A DNA stretch of 64,000 nt from Diphasiastrum complanatum (GCA_029204225.1 CM055109.1:20132349-20196348), one strand, 5' to 3'. Counted from the stretch's first letter, positions 22,706 to 34,242 are shown. Translations and numbers: made by a program. Notes: generated by a model not told the origin, from the letters alone.

Positions 22706-23125
22706 AGTTATGGACTCGGCTCATTACATTCGCCATGTCCATTTACATTTACAGTTACTTTACTTTATGCATAAGCAGGCCTTGGGCCCTTTTTTATTCA
22801 TTAGTGACATTCAGACTATATGGTTGGCCTTTGGCCTTATTATTCATTATTAGGCCATTTGGACATATTACTGGAGAGTGGGGGCCTTCTTGGAGGGCGC
22901 ACTATTATCCCTCCCAGTTGGGCCCTAGCCACTGGAAGCTTCCTTTTAGGGCTTCCTCTTGGCTATAAGTAGGGAAACTGTGTCATTTGTCATTCAGCTG
23001 ATGATATTGATCTCTCTCTTTAGCCTCCTTAATCTCTCTCTCTTTCCTGCTTTCTAGGGTTAAGTCTTGCTTATGTGATGCTTTCATAGCTTAATTCTAG
23101 ATCAGTTGTGGCTCTATTCGTAACT
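22706..23125 (+). repeat. 3' LTR of element D
   Basis: 420 bp, AGTTATGG..CGTAACT, directly after the purine tract CGGGGAG at 22699-22705. Aligns with the LTR of A in inverted orientation. Confidence 0.88.
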
Positions 23126-24274
23126 AAAGGGTTGATCAAGCCTTGAGTTGGGCCCTGATGTCAATGACAAGGATGGTTGAGGAGAAGGACCGCTTTATTT
23201 TTAGGCACGTGCTAATGTCCCATGGGTTGACATTTGCCTAGAGGGACTGCTTAAGGAGGTTGCTTTATACTTTAGAGGACTTGTCTTTTCAAGATCTAGG
23301 AGTTTCTAGTTATCACTTTAGGTTGATTTATACTTTGGAAAACTTGTCTTTTTAAGATCTAGGTGTTTCTAGTTCTCACTTTTATCAATTTAAAATTCTC
23401 TTAGGTCTTTTATCTTGCATGATCTTCACATACTATTGTTATCTGTTTTTTAAATCTTCTCGCATACAGATATTTCCGAAGCAGATTCATTTTCAAAAAG
23501 CCTAAAGTTATAAATCCTCTTTCTTCTTGTGTGAAGAAAGTTTGAAATCATCCAATGGTTTGGAAAGATGTCAAAAGTTACACGACAAATATGTTGATAA
23601 CGGTCCTCAAAGTTCTACTAAGTTCATTTAACATATTGAAGAATCTTTTGTAGTCTATGACTTCTTATTGGAATCGAAAGCTAAAGCTATAAAGCATTTG
23701 GCCTTTAATTTGAAGAAAGTCTCATCTCTTCCATCTTCTAATGCTCATATTTAGTTTCTAGGAAAAAAGAAGCTCTTTCACATATATTTTTTTAGATATT
23801 TGTCATTTTGTTTACCGATAACTGCTCAAACTATTTGTGCTAGCTTGAATAAAATTCTATGTGGAATCTTGATTGAATGAGGTCAATTCTACCAAAATTT
23901 GTTTGAGCATAGGTTCCATAGCATTCCCTTTAGCCAAAAACGCATCCAACTCTGTGAATCATGGTGTGTGTCACGGCTAGACTATCCAAAAGTATCTATA
24001 CTTGACTAATACTTCTGTAACAAGCTGAGAAATAAGCAAAAGCACTCCTACTGCAAACTTCTATCCAAAATGTTTGAAAAAATGCACCAAGCGTTTCAAA
24101 CGTTTTTTTGATTTTAGGGTTCTTTAAAAAAAATTCAAATTTGTTCAAGAAATTGCTCATTAGATGTTATACAATAAAATAGCAGAAAATTAAAGAGCAT
24201 AGGACAATTAACAAGCCTACAATATCATTAAACAAACATGCGATGTATGTCAAAGATGTCACGATGCTTAAAAT
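23126..24274. other. Unassigned; contains a 63-bp tandem repeat
   Basis: No open frame of interest. Two imperfect copies of a 63-bp unit beginning GGTTG(C/A)TTTATACTTT lie at 23258-23320 and 23321-23383. Confidence 0.65.
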
Positions 24275-24469
24275 CCATGTTTCACGAATTGGTGATTCGA
24301 ACAAAGAATCGCGGTTCGAATCAAAAACCTGTCCAAATCGGTTACCGTGTAAAAAAAATTTCAAATCGCCCCAAAAATGAAAAATTGTTTGAATCGGCCG
24401 ATTCGAACTTGACCTAGCCGGTTCGAACCAGTCGAATCGGCCGATTTGAACCAGGGCAGGCAACTATGC
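24275..24469. mobile_element. Small non-autonomous hAT-like element
   Basis: A segment of about 195 bp is flanked by direct repeats of CTTAAAAT (within a 12-nt match ATGCTTAAAATC at 24264-24275 and 24466-24477), consistent with an 8-bp hAT duplication. The right end read inward is CATAGTTGC, identical to the left end of the hAT transposon at 10068. The interior has palindromic AATCGGCCGATT-type motifs and no coding capacity. Exact ends are uncertain by 1-2 bp. Confidence 0.65.
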
Positions 24470-24477
24470 TTAAAATC

Positions 24478-25090
24478 AAATAAAACGTTTAGATTAGGGC
24501 ACCCTAGTCTTCCAACCTAACCTGCAAAATCCTAGGATGTTCTGATAAGCAACAATGGAGTATTAAGTGGTTGAACCTAAGAGGTAAAAATAGGATCAGA
24601 TTTAAGCAAACACAAATAACATTCAAAGAAATGAGTTTTTATGCATTCTGATGCTTCCATTGCTCTAGAATGGTATAAAACTTTTGGCAGCAATCCCGTT
24701 TGATCCCTGGTGCACTGAGAAGGAAGTTACGAGTGAAAACTAATTCACAAAAGGGCGATGGAGGCTGCAGCAGTCAGCAACGGAGGCAAATTTTATTGCG
24801 CAGAGAGAGCACGGTCTGTTGCAGGTTTGGGGCCCGAATAGTGCATCAACACTCACATTGGTGGTAGGTTTCAAACGTGTTTGGTTGCTACTATGGTTAT
24901 CACATAAAGCTACTTGCTACAGCAATCTACTCCAATATGTGATACTCTTTTAGTCTCTTACCTGCTACGATTAGATTTGATGAGCTCTATGATGTTGAGT
25001 TTCTACATGATCCATAGCATTTATGTTCCTACTAGCTACTATTTTTCACATTTCCAACATAGGTAATGCCAACGCTATATACAGTAATTA
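24478..25090. other. No assignable content
   Basis: No coding similarity, LTR end or repeat structure was recognised here. Confidence 0.55.
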
Positions 25091-25175
25091 ATAGTATTTG
25101 GTACAATGGAATGATAGGCCTATTGACAAGGCCACATGGGAGTTCATTGATGTATTTGCGCATACTCAACACCAA
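25091..25175 (+). pseudogene. Gypsy chromodomain-like fragment
   Basis: VQWNDRPIDKATWEFIDVF matches the tail of D's integrase (VQWDGRPIEEATWEPIDVF). Only this piece is clear; it is the end of another decayed gypsy copy. The downstream 25176-25600 may be its decayed LTR but I could not fix ends. Confidence 0.75.
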
Positions 25176-27111
25176 GCCAAATCTCTTGGGCCATTACAAC
25201 ATCAATCACCGTACCCATGCCATAGTTTTTTCGAAACATGCTTCTTATACTGCACACATCGAGGGCGATGTGTTTCTTAGTAGAAGAGAGTTATCAACAT
25301 TTTTTTGGACTGGTGCATATAAGGGGCTTTGCTCATTCCTTTGTCATTGTTATTCTCAGGGTCATGAACCAATAGTCCTTATGTTTATAAATTGGTGGAT
25401 AAGTTAAGCTAACCAGGCCAGGGACCTTGTGATAGCCATAATATGGTAGCTTCCTTGGAAGCTCTCTAGAGGCTTCCACAGCAATATGAGGGTAATTGTC
25501 ATGCATTTTACAATTGATTGAATTGATGCTCTTGAGTTTGTTGTAAAAGACTCATAGAAAAATTCCTTTGTACTGCCACCAGCACATTAATGATTGCATT
25601 TAAGTTCCTGTAGCAAATATCTCTACGACCTTCAAATTGTTCTCTATTCGATCTCTGTGATGCTCTCCATATTTATTTTGTTTATAACTACCATTATCTT
25701 TTAACTCGATGCCATATTGCCCAATATGGTTAGGATTTACGAATTATAGAAATTGAATTTGTAAATGTAAAGCGTTTAAGATTTAGTAATATTGGGGTTT
25801 AATAATAGTAAATCTTAAAATATACAGCTTCATTAGTTTATAAACATAAATGTGCTATGGTTCATGGTATAACCAACTCAACTTTTTACTTTAAACAATA
25901 TTAATAATTCCGTGTATCATATGAAACCAAAAGTGGTCTTATACTCAAAGCCAAAAAATTGGATTTGATGCTTGTAAGAAAATAAGTAGAATCTTGATTC
26001 AAATCTCATGACAACATTCCACTATTGGGTTCATCATCTGACTCTTCATCTTCCTCTCCTACCACATCTTCCATTTCTTGTTGCAATGTCACATATTACT
26101 CCCTTCATTTGAGTTCATTCCTGATGCTTTTCGGCAATCCAACTAAAAACCACATACTCATTGCATGTCCAGAGTCAATTTTGGATTATGTTATGATTGG
26201 AGATGTTTGATCCTTTCAATAAAATTCCGGACAGGCTCTAAACAATTCTTTAGAACTCTGCATGGTATAAAACTCTCACGAGTTTCATACAGAGACACAA
26301 AATCACCCCTACACATCATAGCCATGGTTTAATTGTCGTCCAAGAGTAAAAATGTTGATTAGAGTGCATATGGAGTTAAAAATGACATTGTGATACATTC
26401 TTGAAGAATAAGGAGAATATTTGTTTCAGAAGAATTTCATCTTTGGATTTTCATTATTGGTCGAAATCAGGAAAGCACTTTCTTGCAAAAGATTATCTCA
26501 TAAAAATTTTATATAATATATCTATACGGAAAAAGAAAGACAACCCAATGCAACCACTTTGGCTCCGTAACTTCGTCCTTGATGCTTGGCAGGTCAACTT
26601 CTTAATTCGCCCCAGCTATAGTCTCCAGAAAACTCATGGCTCTACGCCAATAGAGGGAGAACAAGATGCTTACAAAGAACATGAGTGCGGTTGTTTTGCT
26701 ACAAAAACAGAGCGAGTAGGAGTGAATATCGATGAATGACTTACCTGATTGATGGAAAGGGCAAGCACATTTCTGAATGGAAGGTGTCGATTGCAAATTG
26801 AGTAAACCCTGCTCAGCCGAAAACACGCCCCAAGTTTTCATGAATAATAAGGTGCTACGAGAGCCCGCTGTACTCACTCTCTCTCACTCTCTCTCTCTCT
26901 CTCTAGCCTCACCACATCCATTCTACTCGTCACCATTCTACTCCATGTGTGAGTCACACCTCAATCCAGCCTTTAGTTTGGGAAGTACAAGCTTAGCAAA
27001 CACATGCATTTATGAAAGCTTGCACATTCGGGATAAATTTCGGCCCCGAATGTGCACATCCGGATCTACATGACATCCTAAAAGTTCAAGACAAAAAATG
27101 ATGCATGTGGC

Positions 27112-27114
<3 letters not shown>
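25176..27114. other. Unassigned stretch
   Basis: Short open frames only, none with a recognisable domain. A minor CT-rich run lies at about 26877-26903. The largest frame (26401-26739) shows no motif and overlaps another on the opposite strand. Confidence 0.5.

Positions 27115-27168
<54 letters not shown>
27115..27168. repeat. (CT)27 microsatellite
   Basis: Uninterrupted 54-bp TC/CT dinucleotide tract a few hundred bases upstream of the copia fragment. Confidence 0.95.
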
Positions 27169-27170
<2 letters not shown>

Positions 27171-27419
27171 CATGCAAAAAAACAAGAAACAACTAGGTGT
27201 GCCACTTCTTGGTGATGCACAAGAAGCAGCGCATTTCCATGAGCTTGCTGCAAAAAAGTTTCCTCAAATCTCCATTTGTTGCGTGTGTGCTGGTGGTGGG
27301 CCACATTCATGCCAATTGGCGGTTTTTCAGAGACTTTCATATAATTGTTGCATCTCTTCGGATAGTCGATGCATGTGTTATTAGTGCATGTGCCCAAAAA
27401 GTTTCTGTGGAAATTGCAT

Positions 27420-28257
27420 GAAGTTAGTAGATGAGACAAAAAGTGCACTTGGTAGTGAATTCAGGATGCAAGATCTAGGTGAGCTTCACTACATACTAGG
27501 CCTGGAGATTGATTTATGTCGATATCATGCTTTCATTAGTCAATCTAGATATGCTCTTTCAATGCTCAAAAAGTTTCATATGGAATATTGCAAGAGTATA
27601 GATACACCTATGGAGCATATTGTAAAAGATCCTATCAAGGGAGATGAAAGATCCTTCGAGAACATCACCCTTTTTAGGAGTCTTATTGGCTCCCTAATTT
27701 GGTTAACTAGTACTAGGCCCGATTTGAGCTTTTGTGTGCACAAGCTAAGTCAATTAATGCAAGATCCAAAAAAGGAAATCGGCCAAGAGAGTCTTGAGAT
27801 ATGTGTGCTCTACATATCATTGTGGATTATTCTACAAAAGTGAGGATCTATCAATGGTTGCCTACTCAGATTCGAATTTTGCAAGTGAGAATGTGGATAG
27901 GAAATCCATAAGTGCCTATACTATCTTTCTTGGACAAAATTTTGTATCTTGGCTATCCAAGAAACAAGGCCCTTACAACAAGATTGCTTTTGGAGCTCAA
28001 GTGCATCAAAGAAGAAGTGTGTGACAACATCTCGGCTCAAGCACTTGCCAACAATCATATCTTTCATGCAAGGAGCAACATATTGAAGTTGCACACCATT
28101 TTGTAAGGGAAAAGCTTATTGGAGGAGAGATCAACTTGGAGCATATTGGATCATCATCATGCATTGCCAGTCTTCTCACCAAACCATTACTCAAGAGTGC
28201 TTTCATCAAGCTTAGATCTAATCTTGGCTTGATTCCAAGATCTATGTTAATTTAGAA
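27420..28257 (+). pseudogene. Ty1/copia element E: end of reverse transcriptase and RNase H
   Basis: RT end: FRMQDLGELHYILGLEI, then RSLIGSLIWLTSTRPDLSFCVHKLSQLM. A frameshift near 27790 moves to RNase H: LRYVCSTYHCGLFY-like, VAYSDSNFASE, GQNFVSWLSKKQ. A further shift leads to HIEVAHHFVREKL and LLTKPL, the normal copia pol end, with stop near 28255. The N-terminal half of RT and everything before are missing. It is followed by a purine tract and LTR in the same orientation. Confidence 0.9.
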
Positions 28258-28278
28258 TACATATCTTCTAAGGAGGAG

Positions 28279-28858
28279 TGTGAAAAATAGTAAAAGCTAT
28301 CTATGTTGAGTTTGGGGGTATTTTGACTTTTCCAAGTACACATCTTTGTAGGTGATTAGGCCAATTTTGGTGTGTGATGTAGCTCGAGGTAGGTTAGGCT
28401 TCTTACACATGGCATGATGGTAGAGGGCTAGTGACACTTTACTATTGTTGTCATGAAGTCATGTGACCAATCAAAAGTGAAACATCCATGAAATTGGTCC
28501 AATCAAAATTGAGGGTCCTTATGTCACTAGACCAATCAAAATAAGAGGAGAGATAAGAGAGGTCCAATCATATTGCATCTATTGGAGCTCGAATTTCTAC
28601 TTGAGAGAGGAAGAGAGTGCTTTGACACTTAGTTTTTTGGAGAGATTGTGAGATTCTACACATCACACTTTTGTTGCTTTCTCTCTCTACCCGAGAGCAA
28701 CCCATATTCTTAGTTTTTTTCATCATAAGTTGTCTTTACATGTGAATGTATGATGGTGAATGATTTATGCATGTTCTATGTGCTCTTGCCTTAGAATTTT
28801 CAAGATAGATTGCGAAATCAATCAAGTGCAAGACATTAAAGAAAATTAGAGCCCGACG
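28279..28858 (+). repeat. 3' LTR of copia element E, interrupted at its far end
   Basis: Starts TGTGAAAAATAG straight after AAGGAGGAG. It shares with the solo LTR at 61978-62804 features such as the stretch TTCTCTCTCTACCCGAGAGC and repeated GGTCCAATCA-type motifs. It has no clean end: at about 28859 it passes into a fragment of another LTR family. Confidence 0.75.
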
Positions 28859-29205
28859 AGAACCGTGATTCTCTCACGCCAACGCACTGCGTGGATTTGC
28901 ATGAGTGCCCTGAAGAAATCAGAGAAAATCAATATAGATTATTTTTTGCTTATGTCTGATCTTGAATGTCAAATGCTTATGCTGTTTATTTTAATATCTC
29001 TAAGTTTTCTTGTTGAATTCCACACCTTGGTTGAAATGAAGTCGAATGCTATATTAATTTTATGAACGTAGATCAGTAGTACCTGACTACCCTTTGAAGG
29101 ATTGTAGGAGTATTTCAGCTGGCAGTGCGCAGCGAACGCATCTGAACTCCAGCCGAATCTCGAAAGAGAGTCGTGAATGTCTTCGTGAAATTTTTCTTCT
29201 CACGA
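28859..29205 (+). repeat. Fragment of the LTR family seen at 49.1 and 50.1 kb
   Basis: From GAGAACCGTGATTCTC through CCAACGCACTGCGTGGAT to TTCAGCTGGCAGTG, this matches 50217-50560 in the same orientation, and 49.1-49.5 kb inverted. It has no intact ends here. Confidence 0.8.
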
Positions 29206-29780
29206 TCCTTCTAAAAAATGCCTTTTTATTTTCTCCTCATTTGCATTGCCATGTGGACCAATAGAAACTCTGATATCAATCTTCTATGTAACGTAGCTTT
29301 TAAATATAAATAAAATAAAACTTTATAAATATATAAATGTTTCATTGGGAAGCATGTGGAAATGTTATTGGATGTTGAGGCCTACCCTTCCAACTCATCA
29401 CTGCCCGAAGAGGCCTAACCAAATTAAAAAATGAATATGACATGAGGCTATGCAAGGTTAAATTGAGTAAATCGATGTAGAATTAATGTAAATGACTCAT
29501 AAAATCATGGTTTACTGCCAAAAGAAGAGTTAACTCATAGCGCCAAAAAGTTCAATGTTTCAAAAAATTTCTTACACAATTTCAAATTCATAGCTGTTGC
29601 ACATAACGAATGGCGCCGTCAAAGAAACCATCCTTTTCAATCGATTCGGTGCTTCTTTGGACTATGATGCCAAGAAAATATTCAAGAAACTCTTGGGTTT
29701 TGATGCATCCATCATCTAAAAGAACATTTTGAAAAAGCAAAAAGACAAAACTATCATTTCGATCATACTGAAAAGCTAGA
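29206..29780. other. No assignable content
   Basis: AT-rich, short frames only; no LTR end or domain seen. Confidence 0.5.
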
Positions 29781-30210
29781 AGTATCGATTTTAGAACATC
29801 ATCAGGAGAAACTCCTCACAGATCGACTGAAATGAGATTTTGGAATCAACAATTCTATTGATCTTTGGAGCTTCTTGATCTCTCTCAACTAAACCTGCTT
29901 TTGGCCACATCTACAACCAGTCCCTGGAGGCACACGAGATGTAGAAGGCTGTATAGAGGTAATTTGACAGGTAGTGGACTTGACACATGCCATCATAGTT
30001 AGAACAAAAACAAAACAAAAAACAATAAAAAAAGATACAGTATCGCTTTTGAGCACACGACAGCACCTCTTGAGAAAGAGTATGAAGTCTGCGCTTGAAA
30101 GCAATATTAGGAGGATGATATGGGATTCGAACGTAAAAGGAAACAAAAAAATCTAACGTCGAAAGTGCCCTCAAGAGCGATATCAAGACGTTGGATATCG
30201 GACTCGAGCG

Positions 30211-30308
30211 CGATATAGCAAGGTAATGGCTTGGCTATAGTCGATATGCGCTTGAAAGTCGATATAGCTAGGTAATGGCTTGGCTATAGTCGATACGCGC
30301 TTGAAAGT
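30211..30308. repeat. 49-bp tandem repeat, two copies
   Basis: Units 30211-30259 and 30260-30308, starting CGATATAGC(A/T)AGG, differ at only two or so positions. Each contains one reverse copy of the recurring motif (GCGCTTGAAAGT). Confidence 0.92.
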
Positions 30309-30667
30309 GATATCCGGATTAAAAACGGTCTTTTTGCAAGAAAAAAATGACCTCTTGTGGCCTATATTTATATATATAAAAAAAAATTGCACGTGTGGAA
30401 TGTCAGGGGACTGCAACATGGAGTCATCTGAGCCATCCATGTGTCCACACGAACAGTCATTAATTATGCAATAATTGGCCCACGTGATTGTCAGCCACAT
30501 GTCAATCGATGAGTGGTGCATTTGTTTCAAAAAGGATATTCTCATCTTATTCAAATGATGACTTGTGAACACGTGTCATACCACACGCGTGGTACACGAA
30601 ACTAATGATAACCTGTACGGATAATAATGATCAGTCAATCATAAGTCGCCACGTGTCCATCATATCT

Positions 30668-30699
30668 GATTTCACACGTGTGAAATCTTTTTATAAATA
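30668..30699 (+). promoter_or_regulatory. Perfect 20-bp palindrome next to a TATA box
   Basis: GATTTCACACGTGTGAAATC (30668-30687) is an exact palindrome with an ACACGTGT core, a G-box/ABRE-like site for plant bZIP or bHLH factors. TATAAATA follows at 30692-30699. Further CACGTG-type sites lie at about 30570 and 30652. A plant-type promoter for the frame beginning at 31018 is a reasonable inference. Confidence 0.6.
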
Positions 30700-31017
30700 G
30701 ACGACCCACGACCCGGATTTTTACAAAATTTTTCTATTTTTTGTGCCTGATATCGCTTTGAAATGTACGATTAGCAGCTATGCATGTCGGCTGACTATAC
30801 TGCTCTTGAAACCAATGTTGCCCTGATATCGCTCTCGAGCGCGCCTTGCCATGAGAGCGCATTGAGCCTTGTTCTGCCACATTCGAAACCGATATTTGAC
30901 TCAGTAATATCGATTTTGAACACGTATGTCTTTGTGTTTAATTTTTATGTGATATCCTTGTGCTTTAGACCGATACTTGGATTTTTTTGACTTTTTTTGT
31001 ATCTGTTGCTAGAGCGA

Positions 31018-32205
31018 TGTCGGATTACGACTCTAAGCTTTTGTCTTTCCTTCAAGAATTTGGAATCACTAATAGAATAGACTATTTTAAATCAATTTTT
31101 TCTTCTTCTTTTTTTGTTCTACAGAAAGACCTAGTATAGAGGCCTTTTCTACGATTTATCTAAATTTTAAGTCTCTCCTCAATTTTCCCTTATTCAGATC
31201 TCAAAATAGGGACATGATGCATTATCAAAACTTGGTGAATATGGATAGGAAAAAATATAAAGCTAAGCTTGACAAAATGTTCACCAAGTTGTATGAGGAC
31301 TTCAAATCTGTAGACACCTGCCAATTACACAATAAAAAATGCACGTTTTTGGAGTTTCAATTTGCTTTTGTTTTTTCCTGTTAAATATTCCCGATGATCC
31401 AGATACTGCTTCCCCTTCCACTTTTGAGGCTGGTTCTTCTAGTGGTACTAAATCTAAGAAATCCAAGTCTGTAGATATAGACTGTAGATATAGAGCCTTC
31501 CTTTCATGATACAAGTGTTAGTGATGACGATTGTACAAATTTTGCTCATGCCCAAAATAGGGCTATGTTTATAAGACATACTGCTACCACTCTCTCTCCA
31601 AATTATAATTCTTTAATCACTTGCCTACTTACAATATTAATAATGACTTTTTTTTGACATTATCGCACGTCTCAGATCTTTATGATTTTATAGAGGCAAG
31701 GCACTTTGCATTTTAAGCAAGGATCTTCATGAGTTTTCTGATTTGATTGATTATGACGCTGATGACCTTGTCCCTAGTGTGGATGATTTAGACAAGGATC
31801 AATTTCTTCCAGGAAAGGACTACTTGAGGATGGCAATTGAGCAGATGCGTGATAAGGAGGATGATGTTCCAACTGACGAGGAGTTTCTTAGATTCCAAAG
31901 TCAACTTAGTTTTCCAAAACCAACTATCTCTTCGTCGACCTCATTGACATCGAGAGGTGATCATAATAGTGATTTTCAAGAAACTCTTTATCTTAATGAG
32001 TTAATTCGTCGAGGAGGTTAGAAATCTTCTGTTGGTGAATTCTAGAGAGATTATGCATTGGGCCATTATTTGAAGTTCTTCAAGGATAATGACATAAGTG
32101 TGGCCCATTCAAAGTTTCATGAGCATGGTGAAACAATGATTATGGCAATCAAGGCACTATCTCATTTTCTTGAAAGACATAATTTTACTAATGAGGGTTC
32201 ATAAA
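31018..32205 (+). pseudogene. Unrecognised decayed reading frame downstream of the TATA box
   Basis: I do not recognise this protein. An ATG at 31018 opens MSDYDSKLLSFLQEF; the frame breaks soon after but coding-like stretches continue in shifting frames (KYKAKLDKMFTKLYEDFKSV near 31255-31315). From about 31690 one frame runs to 32205 with two TAG stops (32019 and about 32040): acidic (DYDADDLVPSVDDLDKDQF), then DKEDDVPTDEEFLRFQ, ending HSKFHEHGETMIMAIKALSHF. It has none of the motifs of gag, protease, RT or integrase. It could be a decayed host gene, or an accessory or N-terminal frame of an unassigned retroelement or old pararetrovirus-like copy. Confidence 0.45.
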
Positions 32206-32829
32206 ATAGTATTTGTTAAGAAAAATGTTGCCCTCAAAATTTTAGGATATGGACCGATGAATTCCATGCTTAGATCATCACATTTCATAGTTTATGTTGC
32301 CTATGTTGATCTGAGTAAGTACGAGAACTATGAGCTCTTGGATCCATACGAAAGAAGGAGGCTATTGCATGACCCCATATTGTAACTTTCACTAAAGAAA
32401 GTGTCAGAGACAAAGTAGCCTTTGAAGATTCAATTTTGCACTTTGTAATATTTTGTATTTCAATATACATAATATCTTTGTATGTCTATTGTCTATTGGC
32501 TTGTATAAATTTGCATGCTTTTTGAAAATTTTCATAATTTGTCGATTTTGTATTATGACGAATTTGCACTCTTCTTTAACACCATTGGAATAGTTGCAAT
32601 ATATAGTTGTTCTTTGTGCAGGTTCCACCATGTTGTGTACTTTTTATGAAATGCCGCTCTTGCCTACCAATGAGATTTTTCCATTCCTTGTGATGACCAT
32701 ACATTGAGACTTCTACTATTCCTTGCAAAAAATGTCGTAATATGTGTTGTATTTCATTCAAACAATATATCATTCAGTACCAAAAGTATCTAATTTAGTT
32801 GCATAAATTTGTTTACAATAGTGTTGCAA
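32206..32829. other. Unassigned, possible 3' flank of the unknown frame
   Basis: Short frames only; T-rich near 32440-32480, plausible as a 3' untranslated end, which is inference. Confidence 0.4.
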
Positions 32830-33798
32830 CTAAATCTTACCATATAATGTTATGTGATCTCCTCCCCATGCACTTTGAACTGCATCCACAAATTCACTGG
32901 TTTTTTTCTGTATCATTTGGATATTAGTGTTTGAAAATTTATCTTTCTTAAATATTTCACCATGTTGTCTAGCTTTTTCCAAACTTCTACTTTGAGTAGT
33001 CGAGTAGAACCTCGTTCCTCAAAATCTTGAGTTGCAGCTATTATCTCTTTCCAAATTGAGTACTAAATTTGGATTATAAAAATTTACGAGCTTTGGATCC
33101 TCCAATGCTTGGTTTACACGGAATGTTTTCTAATTTCCCTGAAAGCTTGTGATCTTTTAACATGGCCTTTATGTAAGCCTACTTTAGACAATACATCCTC
33201 TAATCTAGATATGATGACTCTGGCTTGGTATTCTACGCAAATAAGATGTGAAGGTATATTATTTCCTCTATTATATGCACATTTGCATGCAATGTAAAAA
33301 TATGAACATTATGAATAGGTATTGGTAGTACAAGTTTCCAATTAGGATCATCTTGGTATCTTGAAAATTCATGTACTCCTTGTCATGTCTTGTGTTGTCT
33401 TCATGTAGCACAGACAAGGGTGCTTAGAATTAGCTCTAGGAGAAACATTGAACATACATTTTAATGTCTTCATATCTCCTGCTAAATGCCATTCTATGTT
33501 GAAGTTGCCAATTCCTGAAATACTGAGTGGAACTCCCTCCATGTGATTCTTGATGATGTTAGGATATGAGAGAATGTCATGGTCTTTTTTCAACACCTAT
33601 AAGAGAAACAATAAATTGATTTAGCATAATGTTAACATAGAGAAAAGTATCCAAATAGAATCCATTTAAGAGAAACTGTACTTGAAAATCTGTCAAGCAC
33701 CAAATATCATTCTCTGATTGATCACTGAAGTTGAGGCCTTCTGAGTGTTCTGAATTCGAAAGTGCTCCATTCATGACCGTAAAACTAACTCTCTCCAT
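32830..33798 (-). pseudogene. Intron-containing coding relic of unknown function
   Basis: Exon 1 runs 33798-33682 (39 codons, opening MERVSFTVMNGALS), then a GT-AG intron at 33597-33681 (85 bp), then an in-phase second exon from 33596 to the stop at 33369 (VLKKDHDILSYPNI.., GIGNFNIEWHLAGDMKTLKC, ANSKHPCLCYM). After a stop and frameshifts the reading continues (IHNVHIFTLHANVHIIEEII; then KLENIPCKPSIGGSKARKFL) to about 32830. The conserved-looking Asp in AGDMK and the HPCLCYM segment do not match any retroelement domain I can place. Candidates are a decayed host gene or part of a DNA-transposon protein. Splice phase and codon continuity are seen; function is not. Confidence 0.5.
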
Positions 33799-34230
33799 TT
33801 TCTATCCCTTTATAATTTCATACTCATCTAACTTAAGAACAACTATCAACTTGATATTGAAACCACATTGGGAGGTGTCCTCTACACCTTAGAACATCCT
33901 TGAAGACTCCCCAAATCTCTTATCTTCCCTCTCTGTGAATGCTAGAAAGCCTCCTCTATGAAATCACCTCCAAAACTCGCCTAGAAATCAATGCTTGGAG
34001 CAAGCAAACTTGCTATTTTGGTAAAGTGGATTGAATTCGACTTTGCCCCGATTTTAGAAACTAAACACCTGCAAATGAAGTCGCGCAACACCAATCTCCA
34101 ATGGAATTGACTCACTTTGAGTTCTAGAATCAATGCTAGATGTTAAGATCCAATCTACACTAGATTTAGATAAAAACAAATGTGATCAAAATGGAATGAG
34201 AACAAGGATTTAACTCATTTCAATATTTAG
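33799..34230 (-). other. Unassigned; possible leader of a minus-strand LTR element
   Basis: No coding domain. Its position next to a PBS-like site on the minus strand would suit an element leader, but no gag follows. Confidence 0.3.
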
Positions 34231-34242
34231 GCTCTAATACCA
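34231..34242 (-). promoter_or_regulatory. Primer-binding-site-like sequence
   Basis: The minus strand reads TGGTATTAGAGC, one substitution from the tRNA-iMet site, directly after ...TTTTTACA. This suggests an LTR boundary at 34243 with the LTR extending to the right. The other LTR end was not found. Confidence 0.5.

Larger units (their letters stand above)
17651..23125 (+). mobile_element. Ty3/gypsy element D, 5'-truncated, 3' LTR present
   Basis: Plus-strand relative of A: leader (17651-18051), gag, protease, RT, RNase H, integrase, a chromodomain-like tail, purine tract (22699-22705) and a 3' LTR. No 5' LTR and no TGGTATCAGAGC site lie upstream, so the 5' end was lost or replaced; the left boundary is approximate. 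Pol is broken by several frameshifts and one stop codon, so this copy is non-autonomous. Confidence 0.9.
29781..30925. promoter_or_regulatory. Cluster of a recurring 18-nt motif around a TATA box
   Basis: A motif close to GATATCGCTTTTGAGCGC recurs at least eleven times in both orientations: forward near 29781, 30039, 30194, 30749, 30825 and 30906; reverse near 30091, 30168, 30201, 30248, 30297 and 30880. Copies lie on both sides of a TATAAATA box (30692-30699). The arrangement resembles a cis-regulatory array of repeated binding sites; no factor is assigned. It could be part of an old LTR or other promoter region. Confidence 0.5.

Noticed and set aside
26401-26877. Two overlapping frames on opposite strands
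   Set aside because: No domain, and neither has a better coding signal than the other.
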